Positions 1 to 8,592 are shown, numbered from the stretch's first letter. The stretch is DNA of 64,000 nucleotides from Pacificitalea manganoxidans (GCF_002504165.1 NZ_CP021404.1:868001-932000); one strand, 5' to 3'. Notes: generated from the letters alone by a model not told the origin. Made by a program: numbers and translations.

Positions 1-692
1 ACGACGCGCTGCGCGACTGGGTCACCAATGTGCGCGACACGTTCTACTGTATCGGCACCGTGGCCGGGCCGCATCCCTATCCGGCGATGGTCCGCGATTT
101 CCAGTCGGTGATCGGTAAGGAAGTCCGCTGGCAGTTGGCCGAGCAGGAAGGCGAGGGTCGCCTGCCCGATACCGTCATCGCCGCAATCGGGGGCGGCTCC
201 AACGCGATGGGGCTGTTCTATCCGTTCCTTGACGACAAAGAGGTCGGCATCATCGGGGTCGAAGCCGGTGGCAAGGGCGTGGATCTGAAGATGGAGCATT
301 GCGCCTCGCTCACCGGCGGGCGTCCGGGCGTGCTGCATGGCAACCGCACCTATCTGTTGCAGGACGATGACGGGCAGATCCTCGAAGGGTTTTCGATCTC
401 CGCCGGGCTCGACTATCCGGGGATCGGGCCGGAACACGCGTGGCTGCACGACATTGGCCGCGCCGAATATGTGGCGATCACGGACCGCGAAGCGCTGGAG
501 GCGTTCCAGCTGAGCTGCTCGACCGAGGGCATCATCCCGGCGCTGGAGCCGAGCCACGCGCTGGCCCATGTGATGAAGATCGCACCGGATCTGCCGCGCG
601 ACCATATCATCGTGATGAACATGTGCGGGCGCGGCGATAAGGACATCTTTACCGTGGCCCGGCACCTGGGCTTCGACATGGAAGGCGACTGA
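1..692 (+). CDS. trpB: Tryptophan synthase beta chain, 3' part
   Basis: This is the C-terminal part of the PLP enzyme that condenses indole with serine in the last step of tryptophan synthesis. The open frame runs in from the window edge, so the 5' end, including the PLP lysine region, is missing. Visible family blocks are the GPHPYP segment, the GGGSNAMG phosphate-binding loop, the EAGG segment, the [10 protein letters not shown](I/V)GP block, the LEPSHA block and the C-terminal SGRGDKD-like segment (here CGRGDKD). The stop codon lies only 6 bases from the end of the convergent DUF4893 gene. trpA and trpF are not in the window. Identification is from clear sequence similarity. Confidence 0.97.
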   Translation, partial: DALRDWVTNVRDTFYCIGTVAGPHPYPAMVRDFQSVIGKEVRWQLAEQEGEGRLPDTVIAAIGGGSNAMGLFYPFLDDKEVGIIGVEAGGKGVDLKMEHCASLTGGRPGVLHGNRTYLLQDDDGQILEGFSISAGLDYPGIGPEHAWLHDIGRAEYVAITDREALEAFQLSCSTEGIIPALEPSHALAHVMKIAPDLPRDHIIVMNMCGRGDKDIFTVARHLGFDMEGD

Positions 693-698
693 CGCAGG

Positions 699-1373
699 TC
701 AGCCGCCGCCGCGCCGGAATTCCAGCACGTTAAAGACCGACTCGACAAAGGGCAGCGGCTGCATCAGCCGCATTCGCCCGGCGTCGACCTGTTGCAGCAC
801 ACCGATATCGGGGGCGAGCGAGGCGGTATCCTCCGGCGGGATGCGCTCGGGGAAGGTTTCGTAATCGGGCGGGGTGCGGTCCGCGACATAGGCGGCACCG
901 CGATAGATCAACTGGTCGCCATCGCTTTCGATCAGGCCCCGCGTGCGCTGGGAGCCGCTCAGCTTCTCCAGCAGCCAGACCGGGCCGCCGTTCACGCCGC
1001 CCGTCGGATCGATCAGGCTGACGCGGCAGTCAAACCAGCCATAGACCACCAAGGGCAGCATGCCGCCCACCTTCAGCGTTCGGCATTGCCAATCGCCCGC
1101 CGGGTCCGCGCGCTGCGGTGCTTGCGGCGCGCCTGCAAGCGCGGCGGTCAGGTCGTGCAGATCGGCGGGCGCGGCCTTGGCCAAGGCCCGCTCCAGCGCG
1201 CGCCCCAATGCATCGTGATAGCGCGCCAACCGGCCACGATCCTCATCGCGCAGCGGCACCGGTTCTGCGGCGACCGGCGGGGCCAGCGCGGTGCAGATCA
1301 GCAGCGCGACGGTCGCGATGGTCCGTCTGCGGGGGCGCTGTCTGGCGGCGTCAGAAGGTGTGGAGCAGGTCAT
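699..1373 (-). CDS. DUF4893 domain protein, exported
   Basis: 224-residue protein of unknown function. The start chosen (MTCSTPSD) gives a basic n-region followed by a hydrophobic stretch (about residues 18-33) ending in an Ala-rich signal-peptidase-like site, so a periplasmic location is likely. The longer open frame upstream is low-quality sequence without a signal peptide. The mature part has the pattern typical of DUF4893: a helical LRDEDRGRLARYHDALGRAL-like segment, a GDWQCRT segment, a tryptophan/cysteine pair (WFDCR) and a C-terminal ExVFNVLEFRR end. It is convergent with trpB and divergent from the acidic PepSY gene. The role is unknown. Confidence 0.75.
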   Translation of the reverse strand: MTCSTPSDAARQRPRRRTIATVALLICTALAPPVAAEPVPLRDEDRGRLARYHDALGRALERALAKAAPADLHDLTAALAGAPQAPQRADPAGDWQCRTLKVGGMLPLVVYGWFDCRVSLIDPTGGVNGGPVWLLEKLSGSQRTRGLIESDGDQLIYRGAAYVADRTPPDYETFPERIPPEDTASLAPDIGVLQQVDAGRMRLMQPLPFVESVFNVLEFRRGGG

Positions 1374-1617
1374 GAGCGATCCTTTCCGGGGGCGGTGACC
1401 CAACCGCCTGCGCGCGGCGCAGGTTCCTGACGCGGAGGCGTGGGGCCTGCGGAGATGATTACTAAATATCAGGAAAACCGCGCCACGCCTTCCTAAACTG
1501 CGGTTTAAACCCGTCCGCCCTGCGGCCCATGCGCCCCGCGTAACCGTCTCGACGATGGCCGAGCCGAGGCGGGCGCCACAGGTTGGCGGACACGCACAGC
1601 AACAAGGGAGCCTCACA

Positions 1618-2091
1618 ATGGCCTTCAAGACCATGACCGTCGCCAGCACCATCAGCCTGTTTGCCGCGCTGCCCGCCTTGGCGGATGCGTTCTCGGATAA
1701 GGTCGTCAGCAATCTGCAGGAGCTTGGCTATACCTCGATCGAGATCGAGCAGGGCCCGACACAGTTGAAGGCCGAAGCGGTCAACGCTTCCGGCGGCAAA
1801 CTCGAAGTCATCTATGACAGCACCACCGGCGCGATCCTGCAGCAAGAGCGCGAGACGGCGGATTCGGATGAGATCGGCCGCACCGGTGTCAGCTACGAGA
1901 CCGAGGACGAGGATTTCCTCCATGACGATGACGATGACGATGACGATGATGACGAGGACGAGGACGAGGATGAGGACGACGACGACGACGACGACCACGA
2001 CGACGACGACGATGATGATGATGACGACGATGATGACGATGATGACGACGACGATGGTGACGACGACGACGGCGATGAGGACGACGACTGA
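1618..2091 (+). CDS. Secreted PepSY-like protein with poly-Asp/Glu tail
   Basis: 157-residue protein. Residues 1-23 are a signal peptide ending near ALADA. Residues 24-85 look like a single PepSY-type domain (KVVSNLQELGYTSIEIEQ, then LKAEAVNASGGKLEVIYDSTTGAIL). From about residue 93 to the end nearly every residue is Asp or Glu, with single His and Gly interruptions. A GGGAG-type ribosome site sits just before the ATG, which argues against the longer upstream frame. PepSY domains are often periplasmic and inhibitory or sensory; the acidic tail suggests binding of calcium or other cations. That function is an inference. It is followed by a hairpin and a paralogue. Confidence 0.8.
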   Translation: MAFKTMTVASTISLFAALPALADAFSDKVVSNLQELGYTSIEIEQGPTQLKAEAVNASGGKLEVIYDSTTGAILQQERETADSDEIGRTGVSYETEDEDFLHDDDDDDDDDDEDEDEDEDDDDDDDHDDDDDDDDDDDDDDDDDDDGDDDDGDEDDD

Positions 2092-2135
2092 GGCGGGTTG
2101 CCTGCCCAGCCCTAATTGCCGACACTGACACCTCC

Positions 2136-2163
2136 GGGCGCCGCGGTCTGCGGCGCCCGTTTC
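2136..2163 (+). terminator. Hairpin between the two acidic genes
   Basis: A perfect 9-bp GC stem (GGGCGCCGC at 2136-2144, GCGGCGCCC at 2150-2158) with a 5-base loop is followed by GTTTC. It lies 44 bases after the first acidic gene and 24 bases before the second. It may be a weak intrinsic terminator or an attenuator setting the ratio of the two genes. The U-tract is short, so termination is uncertain. Confidence 0.5.
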
Positions 2164-2186
2164 GTCAGAGCCGAAAGAGGCCGATC

Positions 2187-2777
2187 ATGCGCCGCACATC
2201 CCTACGCGACCTGCTCCGCCGTCTTCTGGTGGTCGTTGCATTGGCCACTGCCGCTCTGCCCCACGCGGCGCAGGCCGACACGCGCGACCAGATCATCGCG
2301 GAAATGAAGGCGCAGGGCTTCACCCGCATCACCGTTCAGGGCACCTTGCTGGGCCGGACCCGGATATTGGCGGAGCGCCCGGGCGGGCGGCGCGAGGTGG
2401 TCATCAACCCGCGCACCGGCGTGATCCTGCGGGACTATTCCACCGGCGCGGCAGGCACCACGCGAAGCGCGACCGGCGACAAGGGCACCACCACCCGCAG
2501 CGGCACGACCACCAGCAGCGGCGGCACGACGGGCATCAGTAGCGTCAGCGGCGGAACGGGCGGCAGCGCGGCAAGCGGCGTGGGCAGCGATGATGACCGT
2601 GACGAGGATGACGACGACCGCGATGACGACTCCGACGAGGATGATCGGGGCGACGACGACGATGATGATGGGGATGACGACGACGGGGATGACGACGACG
2701 GGGATGACGACGACGGGGATGACGACGACGGGGATGATGACGACGGAGATGACGACGACGGCGACGATGATGACTGA
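2187..2777 (+). CDS. Secreted PepSY-like protein with DDDDG repeat tail
   Basis: 196 residues. The signal peptide (residues 1-30, twin-Arg-rich n-region, hydrophobic core, cut near AQA) is followed by a short PepSY-like domain (31-85; QIIAEMKAQGFTRITVQ and VVINPRTGVIL). A Thr/Ser/Gly-rich linker (about 86-134) leads to an acidic tail (135-196). The end of the tail consists of about seven GDDDD units encoded by a 15-bp tandem repeat. It is a paralogue of the preceding gene, with the same layout but a different linker. The ATG follows an AGAGG ribosome site. The last codons overlap the start of the downstream LuxR-type gene, so the two are probably translationally coupled. Metal binding by the tail is inferred. 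Confidence 0.8.
   Translation: MRRTSLRDLLRRLLVVVALATAALPHAAQADTRDQIIAEMKAQGFTRITVQGTLLGRTRILAERPGGRREVVINPRTGVILRDYSTGAAGTTRSATGDKGTTTRSGTTTSSGGTTGISSVSGGTGGSAASGVGSDDDRDEDDDDRDDDSDEDDRGDDDDDDGDDDDGDDDDGDDDDGDDDDGDDDDGDDDDGDDDD
2668..2774 (+). repeat. 15-bp tandem repeat coding GDDDD
   Basis: About seven head-to-tail copies of a 15-base unit of the form GGGGATGACGACGAC, with silent variation (GAT/GAC, GGG/GGA/GGC). They encode the repetitive acidic tail of the secreted protein. Such in-frame minisatellites are expected to change copy number by slippage while keeping the reading frame. The repeat also runs into the start region of the next gene. Confidence 0.85.
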
Positions 2778-3372
2778 TCGGCCCGACCCGTCCCGCCCCG
2801 AGATCGCCCGTGCTCCCTCTGCCCCTGCCGCCGCTGCCGGCTGGGGCGCGCGCTGGCGGACGCTGCGGGCGACCAGCGCCAAGCCGCTGTTGATCCTGCT
2901 ATTTGTGCAGGGCGTCTGCACGGTGTTCTTCACCTCGCAAATCCTGTTCGACATCATAGGCTTCCCGGAGGAGCCGATCAGTTGGCGCGCACAGGAGTTG
3001 ATCGAAATCGGCGCGGCCATCGGGCTGCTGCTGGGGTTCGTTCTGGGGGCCGTGGCGCTGACCCGATCCCATGCGCGTCAGCGCGAGGTCGAGGAAAGCC
3101 TGCGCGCCGCCCGGGGAGCGTTTCATGACCTGCTGTCGGAGCGGTTCCGCGAATGGGGGCTGACGCCTGCGGAAACCGATGTCGCGTTTTTCGTGATGAA
3201 GGGGTTTTCAACGCAGGAAATCGCGGGCTTTCGCGGCACGTCCGAAGGCACGGTAAAGGCGCAGACTGCCGCGATTTACCGCAAATCCGGCTCCACCGGG
3301 CGGGCGCAACTGGTCAGCCTGTTTATCGACGATCTGATGTCGGAGCAGCTTCTGCCTGATGCGGCGGAATAG
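2770..3372 (+). CDS. Membrane-anchored LuxR-type HTH regulator
   Basis: 200 residues. A short cytoplasmic N-terminus is followed by two predicted membrane helices (about 38-60 and 76-98), a short charged segment (RSHARQREVEESLRAARGAFHDLL) and a C-terminal LuxR/GerE helix-turn-helix (about 130-190: LTPAETDVAFFVMKGFSTQEIA, then GTSEGTVKAQTAAIYRKSG). The start used is the ATG overlapping the stop of the acidic gene by 8 bases; the longer frame upstream is a frame-shifted reading of the Asp repeat. No receiver or ligand domain is present, so a membrane or periplasmic signal is the probable input. Co-transcription suggests it may sense or regulate the acidic PepSY proteins (inference). Confidence 0.8.
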   Translation: MTDRPDPSRPEIARAPSAPAAAAGWGARWRTLRATSAKPLLILLFVQGVCTVFFTSQILFDIIGFPEEPISWRAQELIEIGAAIGLLLGFVLGAVALTRSHARQREVEESLRAARGAFHDLLSERFREWGLTPAETDVAFFVMKGFSTQEIAGFRGTSEGTVKAQTAAIYRKSGSTGRAQLVSLFIDDLMSEQLLPDAAE

Positions 3373-3441
3373 GCTGCGCCAGACAAGGGGGCAGGGACCG
3401 GGTCGCGCGAGGGGGCACCGAACGGGGCCTGTGGCGGGCGC

Positions 3442-3825
3442 TCAATCCTCGCCGGTGGCGTTTTCCATCAGCACATCCAGCGGCACGATTTCCAGCGCGC
3501 GGGCATGGGTCGAATCCAGATGCACGATCGGAGAGATGCCTTCGTCATGGGCCTGTAGGAACCGCGCGGCACACAGGCACCAGCGGTCGCCCGGCTTCAG
3601 CCCCGCAAATTCGAATTCCGGGCGCGGCGTCGACAGGTCGTTGCCGACATATTTCGAAAACGCGAGGAATTCCGCCGTCAGGGTGACGCACACGGTATGG
3701 CTGCCCTGATCGGCCATGCAGGTGTCACAGGCGCCATTGCGGAAAAACCCGGTCACGGGCGCCGTGGAGCAGCTTTGCAGCGGCTCCCCCAGGACATTGA
3801 TCGAGGGGTGTTTGTCTATGGGCAT
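3442..3825 (-). CDS. DUF2237 family protein
   Basis: 127-residue cytoplasmic protein of unknown function. It has the family hallmarks in order: NVLGEPLQSCS at the N-terminus, P-x-TGFFRNGACDT, a DQGSHTVCV segment, FLAFSKYVGNDLSTP, the very conserved GLKPGDRWCLCAARF block and a HLDSTHARALEIVPLDVL end. Several conserved cysteines are present. The start is the ATG giving MPIDKHPS, which matches the usual family length; 30 residues of upstream frame are rejected. Confidence 0.85.
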   Translation of the reverse strand: MPIDKHPSINVLGEPLQSCSTAPVTGFFRNGACDTCMADQGSHTVCVTLTAEFLAFSKYVGNDLSTPRPEFEFAGLKPGDRWCLCAARFLQAHDEGISPIVHLDSTHARALEIVPLDVLMENATGED

Positions 3826-3939
3826 GGCGTGTCTCCGGGCCCCTTTGGGCGGCGCGTCTGGGGTGCCGCAATCGGGCCTTGCGGGGGTAGCTAGGGCGCG
3901 CGCCCGTAATGCCAAGGGCGGGGCCTGCGTGCGGTGCGC

Positions 3940-4422
3940 TCAGTTCGTCTGCCGTTTAGGGCGGAAGGGCAGCGGCGCCACGGGCACGCCATCCTCGATC
4001 AGGGCGCGGGCCTCATCCGGGCGGGCTTCGCCGTGGATCGCACGATGGGGCGCATCGCCCAGATGCATCGCGCGCGCCTCTCGCGCGAACCGGTCACCGA
4101 CATAATCCGAATTGGCCTCGATATGGCGACGCAGTTCCGCCATCGCGCGGGCGGCAAGGGACCGGTCATTGGACAGGGGCGCATCGGGTGCGGGGTTTGT
4201 GGCCTCGACGGCGGGGGCGGTGGGCGCGGGCCGGTCGGGGCTGGACGGGCCACCCCGCGTGCTGACGGCGGGGGCCATGATCGCCTTCTCGACCGCGCTG
4301 ATGCCGCAGATCGCGCAGCTCAACTGCCCCGCGGCGCGCAGGCTGTCATAGGCCTGCGCCGAGGCGAACCAACTGTCGAAGTGGTGACCGTCGCGGCACT
4401 GGAGGGCATATTTGATCATCAC
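3940..4422 (-). CDS. DUF1178 family protein
   Basis: 160-residue protein of unknown function. The N-terminus has the diagnostic Y-A-L-x-C-x-x-G-H-x-F-D-S-W-F motif, followed about 20 residues later by a CAICG pair, a pattern resembling a zinc ribbon. The middle is a Pro/Ala-rich linker. The C-terminal half (ALAARAMAELRRHIEANSDYVGDRFAREARAMHLGDAPHRAIHGEA) carries the conserved YVGxxFxxEAR...GE block of the family. Two adjacent ATGs (4422 and 4419) are possible starts. It lies upstream of the DUF2237 gene on the same strand. Confidence 0.88.
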   Translation of the reverse strand: MMIKYALQCRDGHHFDSWFASAQAYDSLRAAGQLSCAICGISAVEKAIMAPAVSTRGGPSSPDRPAPTAPAVEATNPAPDAPLSNDRSLAARAMAELRRHIEANSDYVGDRFAREARAMHLGDAPHRAIHGEARPDEARALIEDGVPVAPLPFRPKRQTN

Positions 4423-4593
4423 TGAGCGTTCTACCTGCCCCGCGGAATAAGCAATATGCCAGCGCGCGCGGTGCGGTCACTTTCAGGTGGCTGCGGGGCC
4501 GGGATCGGGGCGCGGATGCGCGTGGAGCGGACGGGGACGGGATGGGAGTTTGGGCCAACCCCTTCCAAGGAGCCGCGGTGTATCAGCGGCGGC

Positions 4594-5061
4594 TCAGGAC
4601 CATTGGCTGGGGTCAAAGTGGCGGATGATCTGCGCCAGTTCCGGGTCGGTCACCTTGCGTGCGGCCTTTTTGCGGGAAAACCATTTGCGGCGGCGCTGGC
4701 CTGCCTCGGGGAAATCATCCTCCAGCGAGCCCACGCGCACGGGAAACACCGCCACGACACAGGGCACGGATTGCAATGGGCCGATGGCCTTTTCGGTGGT
4801 GTAGATGCCCAAACAGCGGTCGATGCCGCGCCCGCGCACGCCCGCTTCCTCCCATGCTTCGCGGGTGGCGGCCTGTGCCGGGGTCTTGCGGTCGATGGGC
4901 CAGCCCTTGGGCACGATCCAGCGCCCGCTCCCGCGGGAGGTGATGAGCAGGATCTGCGGCTTGTCGTTGCGCAACCGATAACACAGCGCGGCGAACTGGC
5001 TGCGCATCTCGTTCTTGCCGGCCTGTCCCAGACGGACGCGGCGCTGTCTGACGGTCTGCAT
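4594..5061 (-). CDS. Nudix hydrolase
   Basis: 155-residue Nudix-fold protein; the family cleaves nucleoside diphosphates linked to other groups. The Nudix box spans residues 53-75 and ends in REAWEEAGV, giving the metal-binding REUxEExGU core. The first Glu of the classical GX5E part is Lys here, a variation I have seen in this subgroup. The PKGWP segment before the box resembles the diphosphoinositol/diadenosine polyphosphate branch. The ATG at 5061 was chosen because GGAGG lies 7 bases upstream; 14 extra residues upstream are possible but lack a ribosome site. It follows waaA on the same strand. The substrate is not predictable. Confidence 0.85.
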   Translation of the reverse strand: MQTVRQRRVRLGQAGKNEMRSQFAALCYRLRNDKPQILLITSRGSGRWIVPKGWPIDRKTPAQAATREAWEEAGVRGRGIDRCLGIYTTEKAIGPLQSVPCVVAVFPVRVGSLEDDFPEAGQRRRKWFSRKKAARKVTDPELAQIIRHFDPSQWS

Positions 5062-5187
5062 CGCGACGACCTCCGGCGCGTGAAACGGGGCCGCGTGCCG
5101 CACGGGGGTGAGACGGCCGGGCCGGGCGAAGGTAACCGCAACGCATGGGTCGAGGCAAAGCCGAAATCAGCGCCGGGGGCCTGTGGT

Positions 5188-6483
5188 TCAGCCGGACCGC
5201 GACACCTGTGTCACGCGTGCGATATAGGCCACCAGATCGTCCAGTTGGCCATCGCCCGCCTCCTCCGCCGCGATCCGGCGGGCGGTGTCGGCCATGACCC
5301 GCGCTTCGGCGGAGGGCATGAGAAAGCCGCGCGCCAGCGTTTCGGCATCGCTGATCTGTCGCGCGCCCCCTTCGGCATCGAGCCGCGCATAGATCGCGGC
5401 GAAATTCTGCAAATGCGGCCCGTGCAGGATGGCGGTGCCGCGCTGGGCGGGCTCGTAGGGCGTGTGCCCCCCGAGCGGCACCAGCGACCCCCCGATGAAG
5501 CTGCTGCAGGCCAGATCGAACCACAGAGCCATTTCACCCAATGTATCGGCCAGATAGACCGCCGCATTGGCCGTGGGCGCCTCGCCCGCCGCGCGGCGGC
5601 GCAGCGACAGTCCGCGCGCGGCGATCAGGCGCCGCACCTCGTCGCCCCGGCGCGGGTGGCGCGGGGCAAGGATCAGGCGCAGCGCCGGGTCATGGATCTG
5701 CGCGCGGGCGAAGGCGTCGAGGATGATCTCCTCCTCGCCGGGATGGGTGGAGGCGGCAAGCACGGTATGGGCCCGGTCGAACACCCGGCGGCAGGCGTCG
5801 CGCTCGGCGGGATCGGGGGCGGGCAGGGTGACGGCGGCCTTCAGATTGACGCGGGCCAGACGCCGTGTCTCGGGCAGGCCCAGCGCGCGCAGGCGGTCCT
5901 CGGTCGCGCTGTCCTGCGCCGAGACGCCATGCAGCCGGGTCATCAGCTGCCGGGCCAGTCGGGGCGCGACCCGTTGCCACCGGGCGGCGCTGCGGGCCGA
6001 CATCCGCGCCGAGATCACCATCACCGGCAGCCCCGCACGGTGCAGGGTAAAGATCCGGTTCAGCCACAGATCGCTTTCGATCAACAGCAGGGCGGCGGGC
6101 CGGTGACGGCGCAGGAACCGGCGCAGAAGCGGGCGGTAATCCAGCGGTGCCAACCGTGCGGCGATGCGCGGATCGTTCCAGCCTTGCGCCAGCGCGCGCC
6201 CGGTCAGGCTGTTGGTGGTGATGACGAGCCGCAGCGCGGGGTCGCGGGCCAGCAGCGCGGAGATCAGCGGCCGGGCCGAGGCCAGTTCCCCGTTCGACGC
6301 CGCGTGCAGCCATAAGGCGGGCGCATCGGGGCCGTGGGGGGCGTCCGGTGCGGTGGTGTGTGGGCCACCACCGAGCCTTTCGCGCAGGTCGGCGGCGGTG
6401 ATCCGTCCGCGCAGACGCCGCAGCAGGTAGAGCAGGGCCACCACCGGCGCGGCGAGGCTCAGGATAATGCGGTAGACGATCAC
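5188..6483 (-). CDS. waaA: 3-deoxy-D-manno-octulosonic acid (Kdo) transferase
   Basis: 431 residues starting at a GTG (VIVYRIILSLAAP). WaaA adds Kdo from CMP-Kdo to lipid A precursors at the cytoplasmic face of the inner membrane. An N-terminal membrane anchor (about 5-22) is followed by the conserved LWLHAASNGE acid/base segment, TTNSLTGR, the PLDYR-PLLRRFLRRHRP segment, LLIESDLW, VMVISARMS and, in the C-terminal domain, LAASTHPGEEEIIL, LAPRHPRR and the FIGGSLVPLGGHTPYEPA block binding the sugar nucleotide. All are typical of the family. The start is uncertain by about 20 residues. The Nudix gene is next on the same strand. Confidence 0.9.
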   Translation of the reverse strand: MIVYRIILSLAAPVVALLYLLRRLRGRITAADLRERLGGGPHTTAPDAPHGPDAPALWLHAASNGELASARPLISALLARDPALRLVITTNSLTGRALAQGWNDPRIAARLAPLDYRPLLRRFLRRHRPAALLLIESDLWLNRIFTLHRAGLPVMVISARMSARSAARWQRVAPRLARQLMTRLHGVSAQDSATEDRLRALGLPETRRLARVNLKAAVTLPAPDPAERDACRRVFDRAHTVLAASTHPGEEEIILDAFARAQIHDPALRLILAPRHPRRGDEVRRLIAARGLSLRRRAAGEAPTANAAVYLADTLGEMALWFDLACSSFIGGSLVPLGGHTPYEPAQRGTAILHGPHLQNFAAIYARLDAEGGARQISDAETLARGFLMPSAEARVMADTARRIAAEEAGDGQLDDLVAYIARVTQVSRSG

Positions 6484-6625
6484 GGGCAGCGGCCTTTCAC
6501 GGGCAGGGTGGTGCCAGAATGCGGCGCGGCGGCGGCCCCGTCCACCCATGCCCGCGCTTCGGCAACAGGGTCGCGCGGCAGTGTGGCGTGACAGCGTTGC
6601 GAAACCGGCTGCGGGGCGGGCGGGC

Positions 6626-7453
6626 TTACCCGAAAACGCTCAGCAGCATTTTCACAGCCGTCAGCGCCAGAAATACGGCAAAGCACAGCTTCAGCACGCG
6701 CTGGTTCACGGTATGGGCCAGCTTCGCGCCATAGGGGGCGAACAGCCATGTCAGCGGCACGATGCAGGCCGCGGCGGGCAGGCTGACATAGCCCAGCGAC
6801 AGCGGCGGACGCCCGTCAACGCTCCACCCCGACCAGATGAAGCCCAGCACGCCCGGCACCGCGATCAGCAGGCCCAGCGCCGAGGCCGTGCCCACGGCCC
6901 GACGGATCGGCACCGAAAACGCGGTCTGAGACGGCACCGCCAGTGTGCCGCCGCCGATCCCCATCAGCGACGAGATCAGCCCGATCACCCCGCCGATGGG
7001 CGACGCGATGACCGGATGCGGCAGCCGGTCCGCGATCACCAGCGTCTTGGGCACCGACATGTTCACCGCCACCGCCAGTGCGACGAAGCCAAACACCATG
7101 CGCAGCACGTCGCCGCTGATGTAGCGGGCAAGGATGCCACCTGCGAGCGCGCCCAGCACCACCGCCGGCCCCCAGCTTCGCAGCACCGCGAAATCGATGC
7201 CGCCCCGTTTGTGATGCGCCCGCGACGACGAAATCGCGGTCGGCACGATGGTGGCGAGAGAGGTCGCGACCGCCATGTGCTGCGACAGGTCCGACGGAAA
7301 CCCGGTGAATGTCAGGATCCATGACAGCACCGGCACGATGACGATGCCGCCGCCGACGCCCAGCAGCCCGGCCATGGTGCCCGCCACCGCGCCGGTCGCA
7401 AAAAGTCCGATGACGATCGCCACCCAGCCCGCGGTCTCTATCGTCTCGATCAT
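6626..7453 (-). CDS. TauE/SafE family sulfite/organosulfonate exporter
   Basis: 275-residue integral membrane protein with about eight predicted helices arranged as two halves. Each half carries the Gly-rich family motif (GLLGVGGGIVIVPVL near residue 30 and SLMGIGGGTLAVPS near residue 160). Members export sulfite, sulfoacetate or related C2 compounds, but many are uncharacterised. It is a single gene, separated from the pirin gene upstream by a divergent 160-bp region, so the substrate cannot be told from context. Confidence 0.88.
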   Translation of the reverse strand: MIETIETAGWVAIVIGLFATGAVAGTMAGLLGVGGGIVIVPVLSWILTFTGFPSDLSQHMAVATSLATIVPTAISSSRAHHKRGGIDFAVLRSWGPAVVLGALAGGILARYISGDVLRMVFGFVALAVAVNMSVPKTLVIADRLPHPVIASPIGGVIGLISSLMGIGGGTLAVPSQTAFSVPIRRAVGTASALGLLIAVPGVLGFIWSGWSVDGRPPLSLGYVSLPAAACIVPLTWLFAPYGAKLAHTVNQRVLKLCFAVFLALTAVKMLLSVFG

Positions 7454-7614
7454 GGCTCGTGCTCCGCCGGTTTGTCAGTATGCATCCTGTTTCGGGCTTC
7501 TCCGTTACTGGTTCCTGAGGGGAATGCAACCGGACTGGAAAGCCCGCGCGCGCCGGTCTACCTTGCGCGCAACAGGTGCGGGCGACCGCGTCCGCCTTGC
7601 GCAAGGAACACGCG

Positions 7615-8592
7615 ATGAGCTGGAATCCCGCCTTTCCCCCCGGCACGATGCCCGGCACCGGCGCAGGGGCCGACACGCCGCTCGATGCGATCGAAACGGT
7701 GATCGTGCCGCGCAGCCGTGACATTGGCGGGTTCGAGGTGCGCCGCGCCCTGCCTGCGCCCCAGCGGCAGATGGTGGGGCCGTTCGTGTTCTTCGATCAG
7801 GCGGGCCCGGCGGAGTTCCTGACCGGGCAGGGCATCGACGTGCGCCCGCATCCGCATATCGGGCTGGGCACCGTCACCTATCTGTTTCAGGGCGATTTCC
7901 ATCATCGTGACAGCATCGGCACCGATCAGGTCATCACCCCCGGTGCGCTGAACTGGATGGTGGCGGGGCGCGGCGTGACCCATTCCGAACGCACCAGCGC
8001 CTCGGCGCGGCAGGGTCCGCACAGCCTGTTCGGTATTCAGACATGGGTGGCGCTGCCCGAACGGATGGAAGACGCCGCGCCGAGCTTCGAGCATCACGGC
8101 AAGGCCGATCTGCCTGTGCTGGAGGCGCATGGCATCCACGCGAGGCTGATCTTGGGTCAGGCATGGGGCGCGCGGGCGCCCGCCACCACGTTTACCGACA
8201 TGTTCTATGCCGATGTGACGCTGGAACCCGGCGCGCATTGTCCTTTGCCCGACGGGCACGAGGATCGCGGGCTTTATGTAATTTCGGGCGAGGTCGGCAT
8301 CGCGGGCGACAGCTTCGGCCCCGGACGCATGATGATTTTCCGGCCCGGTGACGCGATCACCGTGACCGCCGGGGCGCAGGGCGCGCGGATGATGATCCTC
8401 GGCGGGGCCACGCTGGAAGGGCCGCGTCATATCTGGTGGAATTTCGTGTCCTCCTCGCGGGAGCGGATCGCGCAGGCCAAGGCCGACTGGCGCGCCGGGC
8501 GCTGGGGCGAGGGGCTGTTCGAGCTGCCCCCCGGCGATGATACGGAATTCGTGCCCTACCCGTTGCTACGGGCCGGAAAGACGGGCGCATGA
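7615..8592 (+). CDS. Pirin family protein
   Basis: 325-residue bicupin. The N-terminal cupin carries the pirin signature with metal ligands: RPHPHIGLGTVTYLFQG, then HRDSIGTDQVITPGALNWMVAGRGVTHSER. The C-terminal cupin (about 190-290) is less conserved. Pirins are iron-binding proteins described as quercetinases or regulators. The ATG at 7615 has AAGGA at good spacing, while the upstream frame does not. Its last 4 bases (ATGA) overlap the start of modA, so it is translationally coupled to the molybdate transporter. This context is unusual and suggests a metal- or Mo-related role (inference). Confidence 0.88.
   Translation: MSWNPAFPPGTMPGTGAGADTPLDAIETVIVPRSRDIGGFEVRRALPAPQRQMVGPFVFFDQAGPAEFLTGQGIDVRPHPHIGLGTVTYLFQGDFHHRDSIGTDQVITPGALNWMVAGRGVTHSERTSASARQGPHSLFGIQTWVALPERMEDAAPSFEHHGKADLPVLEAHGIHARLILGQAWGARAPATTFTDMFYADVTLEPGAHCPLPDGHEDRGLYVISGEVGIAGDSFGPGRMMIFRPGDAITVTAGAQGARMMILGGATLEGPRHIWWNFVSSSRERIAQAKADWRAGRWGEGLFELPPGDDTEFVPYPLLRAGKTGA

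Noticed and set aside
1475-1506. Inverted repeat AAACCGC/GCGGTTT upstream of the first acidic gene
   Set aside because: 7-bp arms 18 bases apart are too weak in this composition to call an operator without comparative support.
1814-2131. Open frames reading poly-Met/Thr or poly-Arg/His across the acidic repeat
   Set aside because: They are frame-shifted or antisense readings of the GAC/GAT-rich tail; the signal peptide and ribosome site belong only to the Asp frame.
2668-2774. CRISPR-like tandem array
   Set aside because: Units are 15 bp without spacers and encode a continuous protein tail.
7454-7614. ModE (Mo-box) operator upstream of pirin-modABC
   Set aside because: No ATATA-type inverted repeat matching the known consensus was seen.
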